This document shows positions 16,892-27,979 of a DNA stretch of 64,000 bases, one piece after another (position 1 is the first letter of the stretch; each line of letters opens with the position of its first letter). The stretch spans positions 56,966-120,965 of the forward strand of contig JADFAE010000030.1 of the NCBI GenBank assembly GCA_015665415.1, written 5' to 3'. The position numbers and the translations under genes are program-made. Below the pieces are notes generated by a model. The model had not been told where the DNA came from and ran no database searches. It worked only from the letters and a program-made list of their open reading frames with translations. The DNA is from Roseobacter sp. GTDB lineage: Bacteria; Pseudomonadota; Alphaproteobacteria; Rhodobacterales; Rhodobacteraceae.

Positions 16892-17140
16892 TTAGCGCTC
16901 AGCGCGCATATCTGTTTCCATCTGCTCGACCATTTTGCGCGCGCGTTTGCACTGCAGCTTGTCGCGCAGGGGGCTGTCGGGATCGATGTCCTTGCTGCAG
17001 ACGACACATTTGTCGGTGCCGGCAATGGCATTGAGCCCGCCACAGCTGCCCTTGATGGTCTTGCCCATCAGCAACACGCCCAGGGACATGCCCAGCATCA
17101 CAAGCGTCAAAAGCCCGAAGGCGAGGATGAAAGTCGACAT
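16892..17140 (-). CDS. nqrM: Na+-NQR maturation protein NqrM
   Basis: The 82-residue protein has one N-terminal membrane span (about 3-26) and the DUF539/NqrM signature 'KTIKGSCGGLNAI' followed by a CxxC (CVVC) and a further Cys, giving four cysteines. NqrM is required for assembly of functional Na+-NQR, presumably for the membrane Fe centre between NqrD and NqrE. It lies 11 bases downstream of apbE on the minus strand, divergent from nqrA, which fits its role. Confidence 0.9.
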   Translation of the reverse strand: MSTFILAFGLLTLVMLGMSLGVLLMGKTIKGSCGGLNAIAGTDKCVVCSKDIDPDSPLRDKLQCKRARKMVEQMETDMRAER

Positions 17141-17151
17141 AGGCTCTGCCT

Positions 17152-18177
17152 CTATTGGCTGGCTTGCAGCTTGGAGAACTGCGAACTGACCGTGGTTTCA
17201 AACCCTATTTGGCCCGAATCCGAATTGCGTTCAATGAACAAAACCGCGAGCCCCTCGGCTTCGGCAAGCTTGAGCCCAGGTTCCCGGCCCATGGCCAGCA
17301 AGGCGGTGGCCCAGCCATCGGCCATCATCGCATCGGGGGCCAAAACGGTCACCGAGGCGGTGCCATGGGTGATGGGACGGCCGGTATTGGCGTCGATGAT
17401 ATGGGAGTAGCGAATGCCGTTCTGCTCAAAGTAATTGCGATAGTCGCCAGAGGTCGCCATGCCGAGCCCGGACACATTGACCACGTCTTCGACGGTTTGG
17501 CTGCCGGCATCGGGGCGTTCGATGCCGATACGCCAGGGCTCTCCTTTGGGGTTGAGACCAGAGGTGACCAGATCACCGCCGATTTCGACCATATAGTCGT
17601 CCAGACCGGCCTCTTTCAGCACTGCCGCAACTTGGTCGACGCCATAGCCCTTGGCGATGGCCGCAAGATAGACCGAAGTGCCAGGCAAGGATTTGCGCAG
17701 GGTCAGCGGGTCCGAGGTCAGAGAGAGTATTTTGCTTTGACCGGTGATTTTCTGAGCCGCGGCAATTGCCTCATCCGAGGGCACCGGGCTTTCCGCGGTG
17801 CGGGCCCCAAAGCCCCAGATCTCGATCAGGGGGCCCAAAGTCACATCAAACAGGCCGCCGCTTTTGGCGTGAATTTCATTTGCAGCGGCGATGACTTTGG
17901 CCAGCTCGGGCGAAATCGCGACGGCTTCGGTGGTTTCGGCGCTGTTGAAGCGAGAAATTTCCGATCTCGGATCCCAGTTCGACATCTGGCCGTTGACCAC
18001 CGCCAGCTCAGCCGCGATCGCGTCTTCTATCGCATCCGGTGACAGTGCTGCCGTTTTGTCGACCGCAATGACATTATAGGTTGTGCCCATGGTGTCACCG
18101 CTAAACTTTAGCGTGACGGGATCCGTTTTGCACGCCGCAAGTAAAAACGTGAGAACAACAAGAAAGAGCCGTGCCAT
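17152..18177 (-). CDS. apbE: FAD:protein FMN transferase ApbE (lipoprotein)
   Basis: The 341-residue protein has a lipoprotein signal with lipobox LAAC (Cys16) and the ApbE fold, including 'SGDTMGTTYNV', 'GLDDYMVEIGGDLVTSG' and 'ANTGRPITHGTASVTV'. It transfers FMN from FAD to a Thr in S/T-G-A-T motifs of NqrB and NqrC, both present in this locus. It acts at the periplasmic face. It is transcribed divergently from nqrA and leads the two-gene apbE-nqrM unit. Confidence 0.93.
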   Translation of the reverse strand: MARLFLVVLTFLLAACKTDPVTLKFSGDTMGTTYNVIAVDKTAALSPDAIEDAIAAELAVVNGQMSNWDPRSEISRFNSAETTEAVAISPELAKVIAAANEIHAKSGGLFDVTLGPLIEIWGFGARTAESPVPSDEAIAAAQKITGQSKILSLTSDPLTLRKSLPGTSVYLAAIAKGYGVDQVAAVLKEAGLDDYMVEIGGDLVTSGLNPKGEPWRIGIERPDAGSQTVEDVVNVSGLGMATSGDYRNYFEQNGIRYSHIIDANTGRPITHGTASVTVLAPDAMMADGWATALLAMGREPGLKLAEAEGLAVLFIERNSDSGQIGFETTVSSQFSKLQASQ

Positions 18178-18375
18178 TTATCCACCTACCCTTGAATCGC
18201 CCTTCTATTGTACGCTATTCGCAGCCCTGTCAATCAAGGCCGGGAATGACACGTTTGAGAAACGTTTGGATTTTTCCGGTGGGAACTTGGTCCAGATCAG
18301 ACTATTTGCAGGCCGAATCCGAACATTGGCCATGACATGTTGGTTCTGACCGACAGCAGAAAAGAAGAGAAGCAG

Positions 18376-19713
18376 TTGCGGCATTACAAGCTACGAAAAG
18401 GACTCGAGCTTCCGGTTGAGGGTGCGCCCGCTCAGGAGGTTCATGAAGGTCCGGCAGTCAGGACCGTTGCCGTGCTGGGCAGCGACTACCTGGGTCTGAA
18501 ACCCCGTCTTTCGGTGCAGGAGGGTGACAGTGTTGCCGCCGGCACCCCGATCTTTGCCAACAAGGATACGCCTGATGTGCAGGTGGTGTCTCCTGTGGCA
18601 GGGCGTATCAAGGCGGTCAATCGCGGTGCCCGCCGGGTGCTGGTCAGTGTTGAGATCGAAGTGGATGCCACTGCGGCAGATCCCGTCGATTTTTCTGACG
18701 TGGGTGATGCTGCCACCGCCGAAGGTCTGGCAGAACGCCTTTGTGCTGCGGGTCTGTGGACCGCGTTCCGCACCCGTCCCTATTCCAAGGTGCCCGATCC
18801 TGCGAGCCGCCCGGCTGCGCTCTATGTCACAGCGATGGAATCCGAGCCGCTGGCGGCAGATGCGGCCCTGATCATCAATCAGGCTGCGGATGATTTTGCC
18901 ACCGGCCTCAAGGCCATCGCAGGCTTGAGCGAAGGCAAGACCTATCTGTGCCAATCCACAGACGCATCCATCCCTAGCGTCGATGGGGTTGAGGTTGCCG
19001 GTTTTGACGGGCCGCACCCCGCAGGCCTCGCCGGCACCCATATGCATTTCCTCGAGCCCCCCACCGGCACCAAGACAGTCTGGAGCATTGGCTATCAGGA
19101 TGTGATTGCCATTGGTCGTCTGCTGTCCACCGGCCATATCAATCCTGAGCGCATCATTGCCCTGACCGGCCCGCTGGTCACTCAGCCGCGTCTGGTTCGC
19201 ACCGTCGAGGGGGCCTCGATGGCAGATCTGACCGCAGGCGGGATCGACACGTCGGTTCCGGCGCGGGTGATTTCCGGCTCGATCCTTTCGGGGCGTGCCG
19301 GTGAGGGTGCCGATGGCTACCTGGGTCGCTACGCGCGTCAGATCACCGTGATCGAAGAAGACAGCAAGCAGATCCCGCTGGGCTGGATCCGCCCCATGGC
19401 CAGCAAATACGCCGTGCAACCGGTGCTGGGCTCGCTGTTCTCCAAAAAGCTATATGCGCTGACGTCCAACCTCAACGGCGGTCGCCGCGCCATGGTGCCA
19501 ACCGGCACCTTTGAGCAGCTGATGCCGCAGGACTTTCTGCCAACGCAGCTGATGCGCGCGCTGTTGGTGATGGATACCGACCAGGCGCAGGCGCTGGGTG
19601 CACTTGAACTCGACGAAGAGGATCTGGGTTTGATCGGCTTCGCCTGTCCCGCAAAATACGAATATGGTCTCGCTCTTCGCGACAGCCTGACGAAGATCGA
19701 GAAGGAGGGATAG
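18376..19713 (+). CDS. nqrA: Na+-translocating NADH:quinone reductase subunit A
   Basis: The protein, 445 residues from a TTG at 18376, begins [18 protein letters not shown], matching the normal NqrA N-terminus and the usual length of about 446. An in-frame ATG at 18337 would add 13 residues that do not resemble the family and has no ribosome binding site. NqrA is the cytosolic subunit that contributes to ubiquinone binding. It is the first gene of nqrABCDEF; the promoter should lie in 18178-18375, shared with the divergent apbE. Confidence 0.92.
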   Translation: MRHYKLRKGLELPVEGAPAQEVHEGPAVRTVAVLGSDYLGLKPRLSVQEGDSVAAGTPIFANKDTPDVQVVSPVAGRIKAVNRGARRVLVSVEIEVDATAADPVDFSDVGDAATAEGLAERLCAAGLWTAFRTRPYSKVPDPASRPAALYVTAMESEPLAADAALIINQAADDFATGLKAIAGLSEGKTYLCQSTDASIPSVDGVEVAGFDGPHPAGLAGTHMHFLEPPTGTKTVWSIGYQDVIAIGRLLSTGHINPERIIALTGPLVTQPRLVRTVEGASMADLTAGGIDTSVPARVISGSILSGRAGEGADGYLGRYARQITVIEEDSKQIPLGWIRPMASKYAVQPVLGSLFSKKLYALTSNLNGGRRAMVPTGTFEQLMPQDFLPTQLMRALLVMDTDQAQALGALELDEEDLGLIGFACPAKYEYGLALRDSLTKIEKEG

Positions 19714-19717
19714 TCTC

Positions 19718-20917
19718 TTGGGTCTCCGTAATTTTTTCGACCGCATTGAGCCGCACTTTGTAAAGGGCGGCAAGTGGGAGAAACTGTTCCCCGTCTACGA
19801 GATGGTGGAAAGCTTCCTCTACACGCCAAAGACGGTCACCACCGCCGCGCCCCATGCGCGCTCTTATGTCGATATGAAGCGGATCATGACCTATGTGGTC
19901 ATCGCGACGATCCCTTGTATCCTGTTTGGCCTGTATAATACCGGCCTGCAGGTCAATACCGCCATTGGCACCTATGGGGCCTCGGGCTGGCGCGCCGCGC
20001 TGATCGAGTTTTTTGGCATTGGTTTTGATCCCAACAACCCCATGGGCAATATGCTGCATGGTCTGCTGTATTTCCTGCCGATCTATATCACCACGCTGGT
20101 GGTTGGCGGCATTTGGGAAGTGCTCTTTGCCACCGTGCGCGGCCATGAGGTCAACGAAGGCTTTCTGGTTACTTCGATGCTCTATGCGTTGATTGTGCCT
20201 GTTAGCATCCCATTGTGGCAGGTGGCTCTGGGGATTTCCTTTGGCGTGGTCGTCGGCAAGGAAGTCTTTGGCGGCACCGGCAAGAACTTCCTCAATCCGG
20301 CGCTGACCGGTCGGGCCTTCCTGTATTTCGCCTATCCCGCCTATATGTCAGGCGACACCATCTGGACTCCGGTTGATGGGTTTTCCGGCGCCACCGCGCT
20401 GTCGGTTTCGGCCTCGGCGGGCTTTGACCAGTTGGCCGCCAATGGCGTCACCTGGATGAACGCCTTTATCGGCACCATTCAAGGCTCCTTTGGCGAGACC
20501 TCGACACTGGCCTGCATGATTGGTCTGGCCTTCCTGCTGATCACCAAGATTGCCAACTGGCGTCTGATCGCGGGCTGCATGGCGGGCATGGTCGGCTTTT
20601 CGCTGCTGCTGAATGTCATCGGCTCTGACAGCAACCCGATGTTTGCCATGCCCTGGTACTGGCATCTGGTCACCGGTGGTTTTGCCTTTGGTCTGGTCTT
20701 TATGGTCACCGAGCCGGTCTCTGCCAGCCATACCAATCTGGGTCGCTACATCTATGGCGCGCTGATTGGCTTCATGGTGGTGATGATCCGGGTGATCAAT
20801 CCGGCCTTCCCCGAAGGCATGATGCTGGCCATCCTGTTCGGTAACGTCTTTGCGCCGCTGATCGACTACTTCGTCGTCCAGGCCAATATCAAACGGAGAG
20901 CGAAGCGCCATGTCTGA
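19718..20917 (+). CDS. nqrB: Na+-translocating NADH:quinone reductase subunit B
   Basis: The 399-residue protein has about ten membrane spans and the covalent-FMN motif SGAT with the acceptor Thr226 (GFSGATALS). The start is a TTG at 19718 behind a strong AAGGAGGGA; no ATG fits. NqrB carries FMN and riboflavin and lies on the Na+ path. It follows nqrA by 4 bases and overlaps nqrC by 8. Confidence 0.95.
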   Translation: MGLRNFFDRIEPHFVKGGKWEKLFPVYEMVESFLYTPKTVTTAAPHARSYVDMKRIMTYVVIATIPCILFGLYNTGLQVNTAIGTYGASGWRAALIEFFGIGFDPNNPMGNMLHGLLYFLPIYITTLVVGGIWEVLFATVRGHEVNEGFLVTSMLYALIVPVSIPLWQVALGISFGVVVGKEVFGGTGKNFLNPALTGRAFLYFAYPAYMSGDTIWTPVDGFSGATALSVSASAGFDQLAANGVTWMNAFIGTIQGSFGETSTLACMIGLAFLLITKIANWRLIAGCMAGMVGFSLLLNVIGSDSNPMFAMPWYWHLVTGGFAFGLVFMVTEPVSASHTNLGRYIYGALIGFMVVMIRVINPAFPEGMMLAILFGNVFAPLIDYFVVQANIKRRAKRHV

Positions 20918-21716
20918 TACAGAAAACAAGGGGCCCCTGCGCCGCTTCCTCGAAGCCTCGCCAGACTCCACCGGCAAGACCCTGTTTGTGGCTGTTGCCC
21001 TCTGCCTCTTTGCCTCGATGATCGTATCGGCGGCGGCAGTGGCCCTGCGCCCGACGCAGGAAGCCAACAAGCTGAAGGACAAGCAGATCAACATTCTGCA
21101 GGTTGCAGGTCTTTATGAGCCCGGCGTTGACATCACCGAAGCCTTTAGCGCCTCGTTTGAGCCCAAGGTTCTGGAACTGGCCACCGGCCGTTTTACCGAT
21201 GAATTCGATGTCGCCAGTTTTGATGATCGCGCCGCAGCGGATGATCCTGCTACTTCGATCGCTCTGGCGGATGACCCGGCCTCGATTGGTCGCCAGTCGA
21301 AATACATGACAGTCTATCTGTTGAAGGACGCAGCGGGTGAGATCGACAAGGTGATCCTGCCGATCCATGGCTATGGTCTGTGGTCGACGCTTTATGGTTT
21401 TATTGCCGTGGAAGAAAACGCCAATGACATCTTTGGTCTGCAGTTCTACAGCCATGCCGAGACCCCCGGTCTGGGTGCGGAAGTCGACAACCCCCGCTGG
21501 AAAGCCCTGTGGAGTGGCAAGCGTCTGGCGGATGACGCGGGCGAGCTGCAAATCACCGTGGCCAAAACCGCGCCTGCGGCAGGTGCCGATTTCCATGTGG
21601 ATGCGCTGTCCGGTGCGACGCTGACCACGGTGGGTGTCGATAACCTGGTGCGCTTCTGGATGGGCGAAACCGGCTATGCCCCCTTCCTTGCCAATCTCAA
21701 AGCAGGAGATATCTGA
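20910..21716 (+). CDS. nqrC: Na+-translocating NADH:quinone reductase subunit C
   Basis: The 268-residue protein has one N-terminal membrane span (about 23-46), a periplasmic domain, and the covalent-FMN motif SGATLTT with acceptor Thr237 near the C-terminus. The ApbE encoded at 17152 should flavinylate it. It overlaps nqrB by 8 bases and nqrD by 1. Confidence 0.95.
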   Translation: MSDTENKGPLRRFLEASPDSTGKTLFVAVALCLFASMIVSAAAVALRPTQEANKLKDKQINILQVAGLYEPGVDITEAFSASFEPKVLELATGRFTDEFDVASFDDRAAADDPATSIALADDPASIGRQSKYMTVYLLKDAAGEIDKVILPIHGYGLWSTLYGFIAVEENANDIFGLQFYSHAETPGLGAEVDNPRWKALWSGKRLADDAGELQITVAKTAPAAGADFHVDALSGATLTTVGVDNLVRFWMGETGYAPFLANLKAGDI

Positions 21717-22368
21717 TGGCCCAGACACGTAGGGAAATGCTGCTCGACCCATTGGTCGACAACAACCCGATCACCCTGCAGGTGCTTGGCATCTGTTCCG
21801 CCCTGGCGGTGACCTCCTCGCTGAAAGTAGCGCTGGTGATGACCATCGCGGTGACCCTGGTGACGGCGTTTTCATCGATGTTCATTTCGATCCTGCGCAA
21901 CCAGATCCCCAGCTCGATCCGGATCATTGTGCAGATGGTGATCATCGCCTCGCTGGTGATCCTGGTGGATCAGGTGCTCAAGGCCTATGCCTTTGAGATC
22001 TCGAAAACCCTGTCGGTCTTTGTTGGCCTGATCATCACCAACTGTATCGTCATGGGCCGCGCCGAAGCCTTTGCCATGAAGAACCCGCCAATAGCCTCCT
22101 TCATCGACGGCATCGGCAATGGCCTGGGCTATGGTCTGATCCTGATGCTGGTGGGCTTTGTGCGCGAACTCTTCGGCTCGGGCTCGCTCTTTGGCGTGAC
22201 CATTCTGGAAACCGTGAACAACGGTGGCTGGTATGTGCCAAATGGTCTGCTGCTGCTGCCGCCCTCTGCCTTCTTTGTCATTGGTCTTTTGATCTGGGGT
22301 TTCCGCAGCTGGAAACCGGAACAGGTCGAAGAGCGCGAATATAAAATCCAAGTCGTGGAGGCGCACTG

Positions 22369-22369
<1 letters not shown>
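21716..22369 (+). CDS. nqrD: Na+-translocating NADH:quinone reductase subunit D
   Basis: The 217-residue protein has six predicted spans and the RnfE/NqrD-type segment '[19 protein letters not shown]', whose Cys helps ligate the intramembrane Fe centre shared with NqrE. The start ATG overlaps the nqrC stop (TGATG) and the stop overlaps the nqrE start, so the three are translationally coupled. Confidence 0.95.
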
Positions 22370-22977
<608 letters not shown>

Positions 22978-22992
22978 GAGGGGCCTCTATCC

Positions 22993-24216
22993 ATGGCGAC
23001 TTTTGGACTAGGCATTGTCCTCTTTACCCTGATTGTTCTGGCGCTGGTCACGATCATCATCGCGGCCCGTTCCAAGCTGGTGTCCACCGGAAATGTGAAC
23101 ATCACCATCAATGGCGAAAAAACCATCTCGGTGCCCGCCGGTGGCAAGCTGCTGCAAACCCTGGCGGCGGAGAAGCTCTTTGTGCCCTCCGCCTGCGGCG
23201 GCGGCGGCACCTGTGCCCAGTGCCGTGTGCGGGTGCATTCCGGTGGTGGCTCGATCCTGCCCACCGAAGAAGGCCATATCACCAAGCGTGAGGCCGGTTG
23301 CGGCGACCGTCTGTCCTGTCAGGTGGCGGTCAAGCAGGACATGGAAGTGGAAGTGCCCGAAGAGGTCTTTGGCGTGAAGAAGTGGGAATGCACCGTGCGT
23401 TCCAACGAAAACGTCGCGACCTTCATCAAGGCGCTGGTGTTGGATCTGCCTGAAGGCGAGGACGTGAATTTCCGTGCTGGTGGCTATATTCAGATCGAAG
23501 CGCCAGCGCATGATCTGAAATACACCGACTTTGACATCGAAGAAGAATATCGCGAAGACTGGGACCGCTTTAACCTGTGGCAGTATTCCTCGACGGTTAC
23601 AGAGCCGGTGGAACGCGCTTACTCCATGGCCAACTACCCGGATGAAAAGGGCATGATCATGCTCAACGTCCGCGTGGCCTCGCCGCCCCCCGGGTCCGAA
23701 GGTATCCCTGCTGGTCAGATGTCGAGCTATATCTTCAACCTCAAGCCCGGTGACAAGGTGACCATCTCTGGTCCCTTTGGCGAGTTCTTTGCCCGCGACA
23801 CCCAAAAAGAGATGGTCTTTATCGGTGGTGGTGCCGGTATGGCGCCAATGCGCAGCCATATCTTTGACCAGCTCAAACGCCTGGAAAACCGCGATCGCAA
23901 GATCTCCTTCTGGTACGGTGCGCGCTCCAAGAAAGAGATGTTCTTTGTCGAGGATTTCGACACGCTGGCAGCAGAGTTCGACAATTTCGACTGGCATGTC
24001 GCCCTGTCCGACGCGATGCCCGAGGATGATTGGAGCGGCTACACCGGCTTTATCCATAACGTGTTGTTTGAGGAATATCTCAAGAACCACCCGGCTCCCG
24101 AAGATTGCGAATTCTACATGTGTGGCCCGCCGATCATGAACCAGTCGGTGATCAACATGTTGCTTGAACTTGGCGTCGACCGCGAAGATATCATGCTGGA
24201 TGACTTTGGCGGCTGA
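22993..24216 (+). CDS. nqrF: Na+-translocating NADH:quinone reductase subunit F
   Basis: The 407-residue protein has an N-terminal membrane anchor, a 2Fe-2S ferredoxin domain with Cys68, Cys74, Cys77 and Cys109, an FAD domain ([10 protein letters not shown]) and an NADH-binding domain ([21 protein letters not shown]). It takes electrons from NADH and starts the chain to ubiquinone. It is the last gene of the operon, 15 bases after nqrE, and is followed by a clear terminator. Confidence 0.96.
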   Translation: MATFGLGIVLFTLIVLALVTIIIAARSKLVSTGNVNITINGEKTISVPAGGKLLQTLAAEKLFVPSACGGGGTCAQCRVRVHSGGGSILPTEEGHITKREAGCGDRLSCQVAVKQDMEVEVPEEVFGVKKWECTVRSNENVATFIKALVLDLPEGEDVNFRAGGYIQIEAPAHDLKYTDFDIEEEYREDWDRFNLWQYSSTVTEPVERAYSMANYPDEKGMIMLNVRVASPPPGSEGIPAGQMSSYIFNLKPGDKVTISGPFGEFFARDTQKEMVFIGGGAGMAPMRSHIFDQLKRLENRDRKISFWYGARSKKEMFFVEDFDTLAAEFDNFDWHVALSDAMPEDDWSGYTGFIHNVLFEEYLKNHPAPEDCEFYMCGPPIMNQSVINMLLELGVDREDIMLDDFGG

Positions 24217-24238
24217 TATCGGTCGATAGCGTTTTTTG

Positions 24239-24273
24239 AACGGCGATCTCTGTTTCAGGGGTCGCCGTTTTTT
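24239..24273 (+). terminator. Rho-independent terminator of the nqr operon
   Basis: AACGGCGA (24239-24246) pairs with TCGCCGTT (24262-24269) across a 15-base loop, and a T-run continues to 24273. It lies 22 bases after the nqrF stop. Confidence 0.8.
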
Positions 24274-24392
24274 GTATAACTTGTTTGGTTAGATAGGAAA
24301 ATCCGGCTGGCTTAGGCAAAAGCTTGGCAAGGATAAGATACAGTTTTCTTTCATCATTTACCCGCTTCATGGGAATGTCCCCGGGAACAGAT

Positions 24393-24409
24393 TGGACCGC
24401 TGAGGTCCA
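24393..24409. promoter_or_regulatory. Inverted repeat TGGACC-N5-GGTCCA upstream of the FMO gene
   Basis: This perfect 6+5+6 inverted repeat lies 19 bases before the start codon of the flavin monooxygenase gene. It could be an operator, possibly for the LysR protein at 27005, or a 5' leader hairpin. The function is not known. Confidence 0.35.
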
Positions 24410-24427
24410 GACGCAAAGGGGTACAAG

Positions 24428-25687
24428 ATGGCGGTTGAGAAGACAGATGTCGTAGTCGTTGGCGGTGGTCAGGCCGGGATCGCTATGAGCGAACACCTGA
24501 GCAGCAATGGTATTTCGCATGTGGTTCTGGAGAAAAACCGGGTCGCCGAGGCTTGGCGCACGGGACGCTGGGACTCCCTGGTGGCGAATGGGCCAGCCTG
24601 GCATGACCGGTTTCCCAATCTTGAATTCTCGACATGTGGTCCGGATGCCTTTCCTGACAAGGAAAGCGTGGCTGACTATCTGGGTGAATATGCTGAGATG
24701 ATCAAGGCGCCGGTGCGCACTGGGGTCGAAGTCACCAAGGCGGAACGAACCGCAGATGGCGCGGCCTTTTTGGTGGAAACCAGCGCCGGCACTATTGAGG
24801 CGCAAAATATCGTTGCCGCGACCGGGGCCTTTCAAAGCCCGGTGATCCCGCCGATCGTACCTGCCGAGGCACCGGTGGATCAGGTGCATTCCTTCAATTA
24901 CCGCAATCCGCAGCAGCTGCGGGATGGCGCTGTGCTGGTGGTTGGTGCGGGGTCGTCCGGGGCGCAGATCGCGGATGAGCTGAACCGGGCCGGTCGCAAG
25001 ACCTATCTGTCGGTTGGGCCACATGACCGCCCGCCACGCGCCTATCGGGACCGCGATTTTGTCTGGTGGCTGGGCGTGCTGGGGCTTTGGGATGTGGCGG
25101 CGCAGAAACCCGGCACCGAACATGTGACGATTTCGGTCAGCGGGGCCTATGGCGGCCAGACCATGGATTTTCGTCGCCTAGCGGGCGAAGGTGTCACATT
25201 GATGGGGCTGACTGAGGGCTACGAGGAGGGCGTGTTGACCTTCCGCGATGACCTGCAGGGGAATGTTGCGGCCGGGGATGCCAATTACCTCGAGATGCTG
25301 GACCTTGCGGATGCCTATGTTGCGCGCACCGGCATTGATCTGCCGGAAGAACCCGAAGCACGGCAACAATTTGCGGATCCCGAATGCCTGCGCAACCCGT
25401 TGCGGGCGCTGGATTTGGCCAAGGAAGGCATCACCACGATCATCTGGGCCACCGGATTTCGTCAGGATTTTGACTGGATGAAGTTTGACACCTTCGACGA
25501 AAAGGGTGCGCCCCGGCATCAGCGTGGCGTGTCCAAAGAGCCAGGCGTCTATTTCCTGGGCCTGCCCTGGCAATCGCGCCGAGGCTCGACCTTTATCTGG
25601 GGAGTCTGGCATGATGCCAAACATGTGGCCGACCAGATTGCCATCCAGAAGAGCTATTTGCGGTATCGGCCCCCCACGGAGGTCTGA
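24428..25687 (+). CDS. Flavin-containing monooxygenase-like FAD/NADPH oxidoreductase
   Basis: The 419-residue protein has an N-terminal FAD motif (VVVGGGQAGIAMSEHL), a second Rossmann motif for NADPH near the middle (VLVVGAGSSGAQIADEL) and an ATG-like motif IIWATGFRQDF towards the C-terminus. The layout is that of class B monooxygenases, but the classical FxGxxxHxxxY fingerprint is reduced to 'QVHSFNYRNP'. It probably oxygenates a heteroatom or carbon of a small molecule; the substrate is unknown. It leads a same-strand set with RidA, DUF1028, LysR and ArgE-like genes. Confidence 0.85.
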   Translation: MAVEKTDVVVVGGGQAGIAMSEHLSSNGISHVVLEKNRVAEAWRTGRWDSLVANGPAWHDRFPNLEFSTCGPDAFPDKESVADYLGEYAEMIKAPVRTGVEVTKAERTADGAAFLVETSAGTIEAQNIVAATGAFQSPVIPPIVPAEAPVDQVHSFNYRNPQQLRDGAVLVVGAGSSGAQIADELNRAGRKTYLSVGPHDRPPRAYRDRDFVWWLGVLGLWDVAAQKPGTEHVTISVSGAYGGQTMDFRRLAGEGVTLMGLTEGYEEGVLTFRDDLQGNVAAGDANYLEMLDLADAYVARTGIDLPEEPEARQQFADPECLRNPLRALDLAKEGITTIIWATGFRQDFDWMKFDTFDEKGAPRHQRGVSKEPGVYFLGLPWQSRRGSTFIWGVWHDAKHVADQIAIQKSYLRYRPPTEV

Positions 25688-25771
25688 GCCGTATCAAATG
25701 TGACCTGGGATACCCGGAACGGACAGAGCTACGCTGTGACGTATCGGCCCACAACTGATCAGGAGAGGCGC

Positions 25772-26188
25772 ATGGCGCATACCCGCATTCGCAAATTCAA
25801 CACTGCAGACACTTATCCGGAACAGAAATTGGACAATGACCTGTGCCAGGCGGTGGTGACCCGCGGTGGGTCGACCGTCTATCTGCGCGGTCAATGCCCG
25901 CAGAATCTGGATGATGCCAAGAACATTGAAAGCCATGACCCGGTGGAGCAGACCCATAAGGTGATGCAGAATATCAAGCAGTTGATCGAGGAAGCCGGCG
26001 GGTCGATGGAGCATCTGGTCAAGGTGGTGGTCTATATCACCGATGTGCGCCACCGCGAGGCGGTCTATCGCACCATGGGGGAATATATCAAAGGCGTGCA
26101 TCCGGTCTCGACCGGGTTGGTGGTTCAGGCCCTGGCGCGACCCGACTGGTTGGTGGAAATTGACGGCACTGCAGTCATTCCCGACTGA
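25772..26188 (+). CDS. RidA/YjgF family protein
   Basis: The 138-residue protein shows the RidA fold signatures 'VYLRGQCPQNLDD', 'QNIKQLIEEAGGSMEHLVKV' and 'HPVSTGLVVQALARPDWLVEI'. RidA proteins hydrolyse reactive enamine/imine intermediates to ketones and ammonia. The ATG at 25772 is chosen because AGGAGAGG precedes it. Its position after a monooxygenase suggests it could deal with an imine formed in the same pathway; this is inference. Confidence 0.9.
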   Translation: MAHTRIRKFNTADTYPEQKLDNDLCQAVVTRGGSTVYLRGQCPQNLDDAKNIESHDPVEQTHKVMQNIKQLIEEAGGSMEHLVKVVVYITDVRHREAVYRTMGEYIKGVHPVSTGLVVQALARPDWLVEIDGTAVIPD

Positions 26189-26276
26189 CTGCGTGGCAGG
26201 GGGCGAGGGGGCTGTCTGCCCCCTCGCGCTCCCCCGAGGATATTTTTGGCCAAATGAAAAATGAAAAGGAGAGGGA

Positions 26277-26951
26277 ATGACGTTTTCCTTGGTGGCGCGC
26301 TGCGCCGAGACCGGCATGTTTGGATTGGCGATTGCCTCCTCTTCGCCAGCGGTGGCGGCGCGCTGTTCTTATGCGCGGGCTGGAGTCGGGGCAGTGGCCA
26401 GTCAGAATGTCACGGATCCCAGGCTTGGTCCCTTGGCGCTGGATCTGATGCAGCAGGGTAAATCCGCAAAGGCGGCTGTGGAAGAGGTCAGGCGGCAGGG
26501 CGCGTTCATTGAATTTCGCCAAGTTCTGGCGGTGGATGTCACGGGGGAGACAGCGATTTACTCTGGTCCCAATTCTCTTGGGATCTGGACCCAGGCCATG
26601 GGGCCAAATGTTGCCTCTGGCGGCAATCTATTGGCCAATGAGGCAGTGCCACAAGCGATTGTGGATGGGTTTGCGGGATCACAGGGACATCTGGGGGATC
26701 GTTTGATTGCGGCGATGCGGGCCGGGCTGGCTGCCGGAGGGGAAGCAGGACCGGTGCATTCGGCGGGGATGAAGCTGGTGGATCAGGTCAGCTGGCCCGT
26801 AGCGGATCTGCGTTGTGACTGGAGCGAGGACTGTCCGATCGAGAATATCGCCCAGGCCTGGGAGGTGTATAAGCCGCAGCTGGAGGCCTATGTGCAGCGA
26901 GCGCTGGACCCGCGTGCGGCGCCTTCATATGGGGTGCCAGGGGATGATTGA
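26277..26951 (+). CDS. DUF1028 family putative Ntn-hydrolase-like protein
   Basis: The 224-residue protein begins 'MTFSLVARCAETGMFGLAI' and contains 'AARCSYARAGVGAVASQN', both typical of DUF1028, a family with a predicted N-terminal-nucleophile hydrolase fold. A good AAGGAGAGG site precedes the ATG. Reaction unknown. Linkage to RidA and an ArgE-like peptidase suggests amide-bond cleavage in a nitrogen-compound pathway. Confidence 0.85.
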   Translation: MTFSLVARCAETGMFGLAIASSSPAVAARCSYARAGVGAVASQNVTDPRLGPLALDLMQQGKSAKAAVEEVRRQGAFIEFRQVLAVDVTGETAIYSGPNSLGIWTQAMGPNVASGGNLLANEAVPQAIVDGFAGSQGHLGDRLIAAMRAGLAAGGEAGPVHSAGMKLVDQVSWPVADLRCDWSEDCPIENIAQAWEVYKPQLEAYVQRALDPRAAPSYGVPGDD

Positions 26952-27004
26952 ACAGTGCTCACGCGGCTCTTGTCAGCGCCTATGTCGCAGTAGATAGTTC
27001 TGTC

Positions 27005-27967
27005 ATGACGCTGCGCTATACACTTCGCCAATTGGAATATTTTGTTGCCGTAGGAACCTATGGCAGCATCGCGGCGGCCAGTGACCGGGTGAATGTCTCA
27101 TCGCCTTCGATTTCTGCTGCGGTGGCGCAATTGGAAGAAGAGTTTGGTCTTTCGCTTTTTGTGCGCAAACACGCCCAGGGACTGTCACTGACCCAGGCCG
27201 GGGCGCGGATGATGGAGCAGTCGCAGAAGATTCTGCGCGAGGCGGATCTGCTCAACAGTATGGCGGGTGAGATTTCGGGCAATGTGCAGGGGCCGATGTC
27301 GATTGGTTGTCTGGCTACATTTGCGCAGTTTGTGGTGCCCAAGGTACGGCGCGCCTTTGAAGAGGCCTACCCGGAGGTGCGGATCCGGCAGTTCGAGATG
27401 AACCAGACCGAAATTTTCAGCCATATTCGTAGGGCGGGGCTGGATATTGCGCTGACCTATGATCTCGACATTCCGGCCGATCTTGATTTTGTCCCGCTGG
27501 TGGATCTGCCGCCCTATGTGCTGACCAGCGCAGAGCACCCGCTGGCCGGGCAGGCGGAACTGACCGTAGAGCAGCTGCGGGACCACGACATGGTGCTGCT
27601 GGACCTGCCGATGAGCGGGGCCTATTTCCTGTCCTTTTTCACCGCGCTGGGGATCAAGCCGAAGATTGCAGAGCGTACCCGGGACATGGCGGTGATGCGC
27701 AGCTTGGTGGCCAATGGCTATGGCTATTCGATTGCCAATGTGCGGCCGCTTACCGATTTGTCTCCGGATGGCGAAAAGCTGTGTTTCATCCCATTGACGG
27801 GGGCGCTGCGGCCCATGCGGATGGGGTTGGTCATGGCGCGGGGCGCCGATAGCACCAGCACGGTAAAGGCCTTTATTGCCCATTGCCGCGAGAAGATCAC
27901 CAAAGGCAGCGTGCCTGGAATTCACACCGACAATGCGCCGCAGACCGTGAGCAATAAAGACGACTGA
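27005..27967 (+). CDS. LysR-family transcriptional regulator
   Basis: The 320-residue protein has an N-terminal helix-turn-helix (LRQLEYFVAVGTYGSIAAAS, VSSPSISAAVAQLEEEFG) and a C-terminal LysR substrate-binding domain. The ATG at 27005 is chosen; a TTG at 26948 in the same frame would overlap the DUF1028 stop and adds a non-homologous leader. It is embedded in the FMO-RidA-DUF1028-ArgE set and likely regulates it. Confidence 0.88.
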   Translation: MTLRYTLRQLEYFVAVGTYGSIAAASDRVNVSSPSISAAVAQLEEEFGLSLFVRKHAQGLSLTQAGARMMEQSQKILREADLLNSMAGEISGNVQGPMSIGCLATFAQFVVPKVRRAFEEAYPEVRIRQFEMNQTEIFSHIRRAGLDIALTYDLDIPADLDFVPLVDLPPYVLTSAEHPLAGQAELTVEQLRDHDMVLLDLPMSGAYFLSFFTALGIKPKIAERTRDMAVMRSLVANGYGYSIANVRPLTDLSPDGEKLCFIPLTGALRPMRMGLVMARGADSTSTVKAFIAHCREKITKGSVPGIHTDNAPQTVSNKDD

Positions 27968-27979
27968 GAGGCGTTTGAA

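Noticed and set aside
18337..18375. ATG at 18337 as the nqrA start
   Set aside because: The 13 extra residues do not fit the NqrA N-terminus and no binding site precedes it; TTG at 18376 gives the family length.
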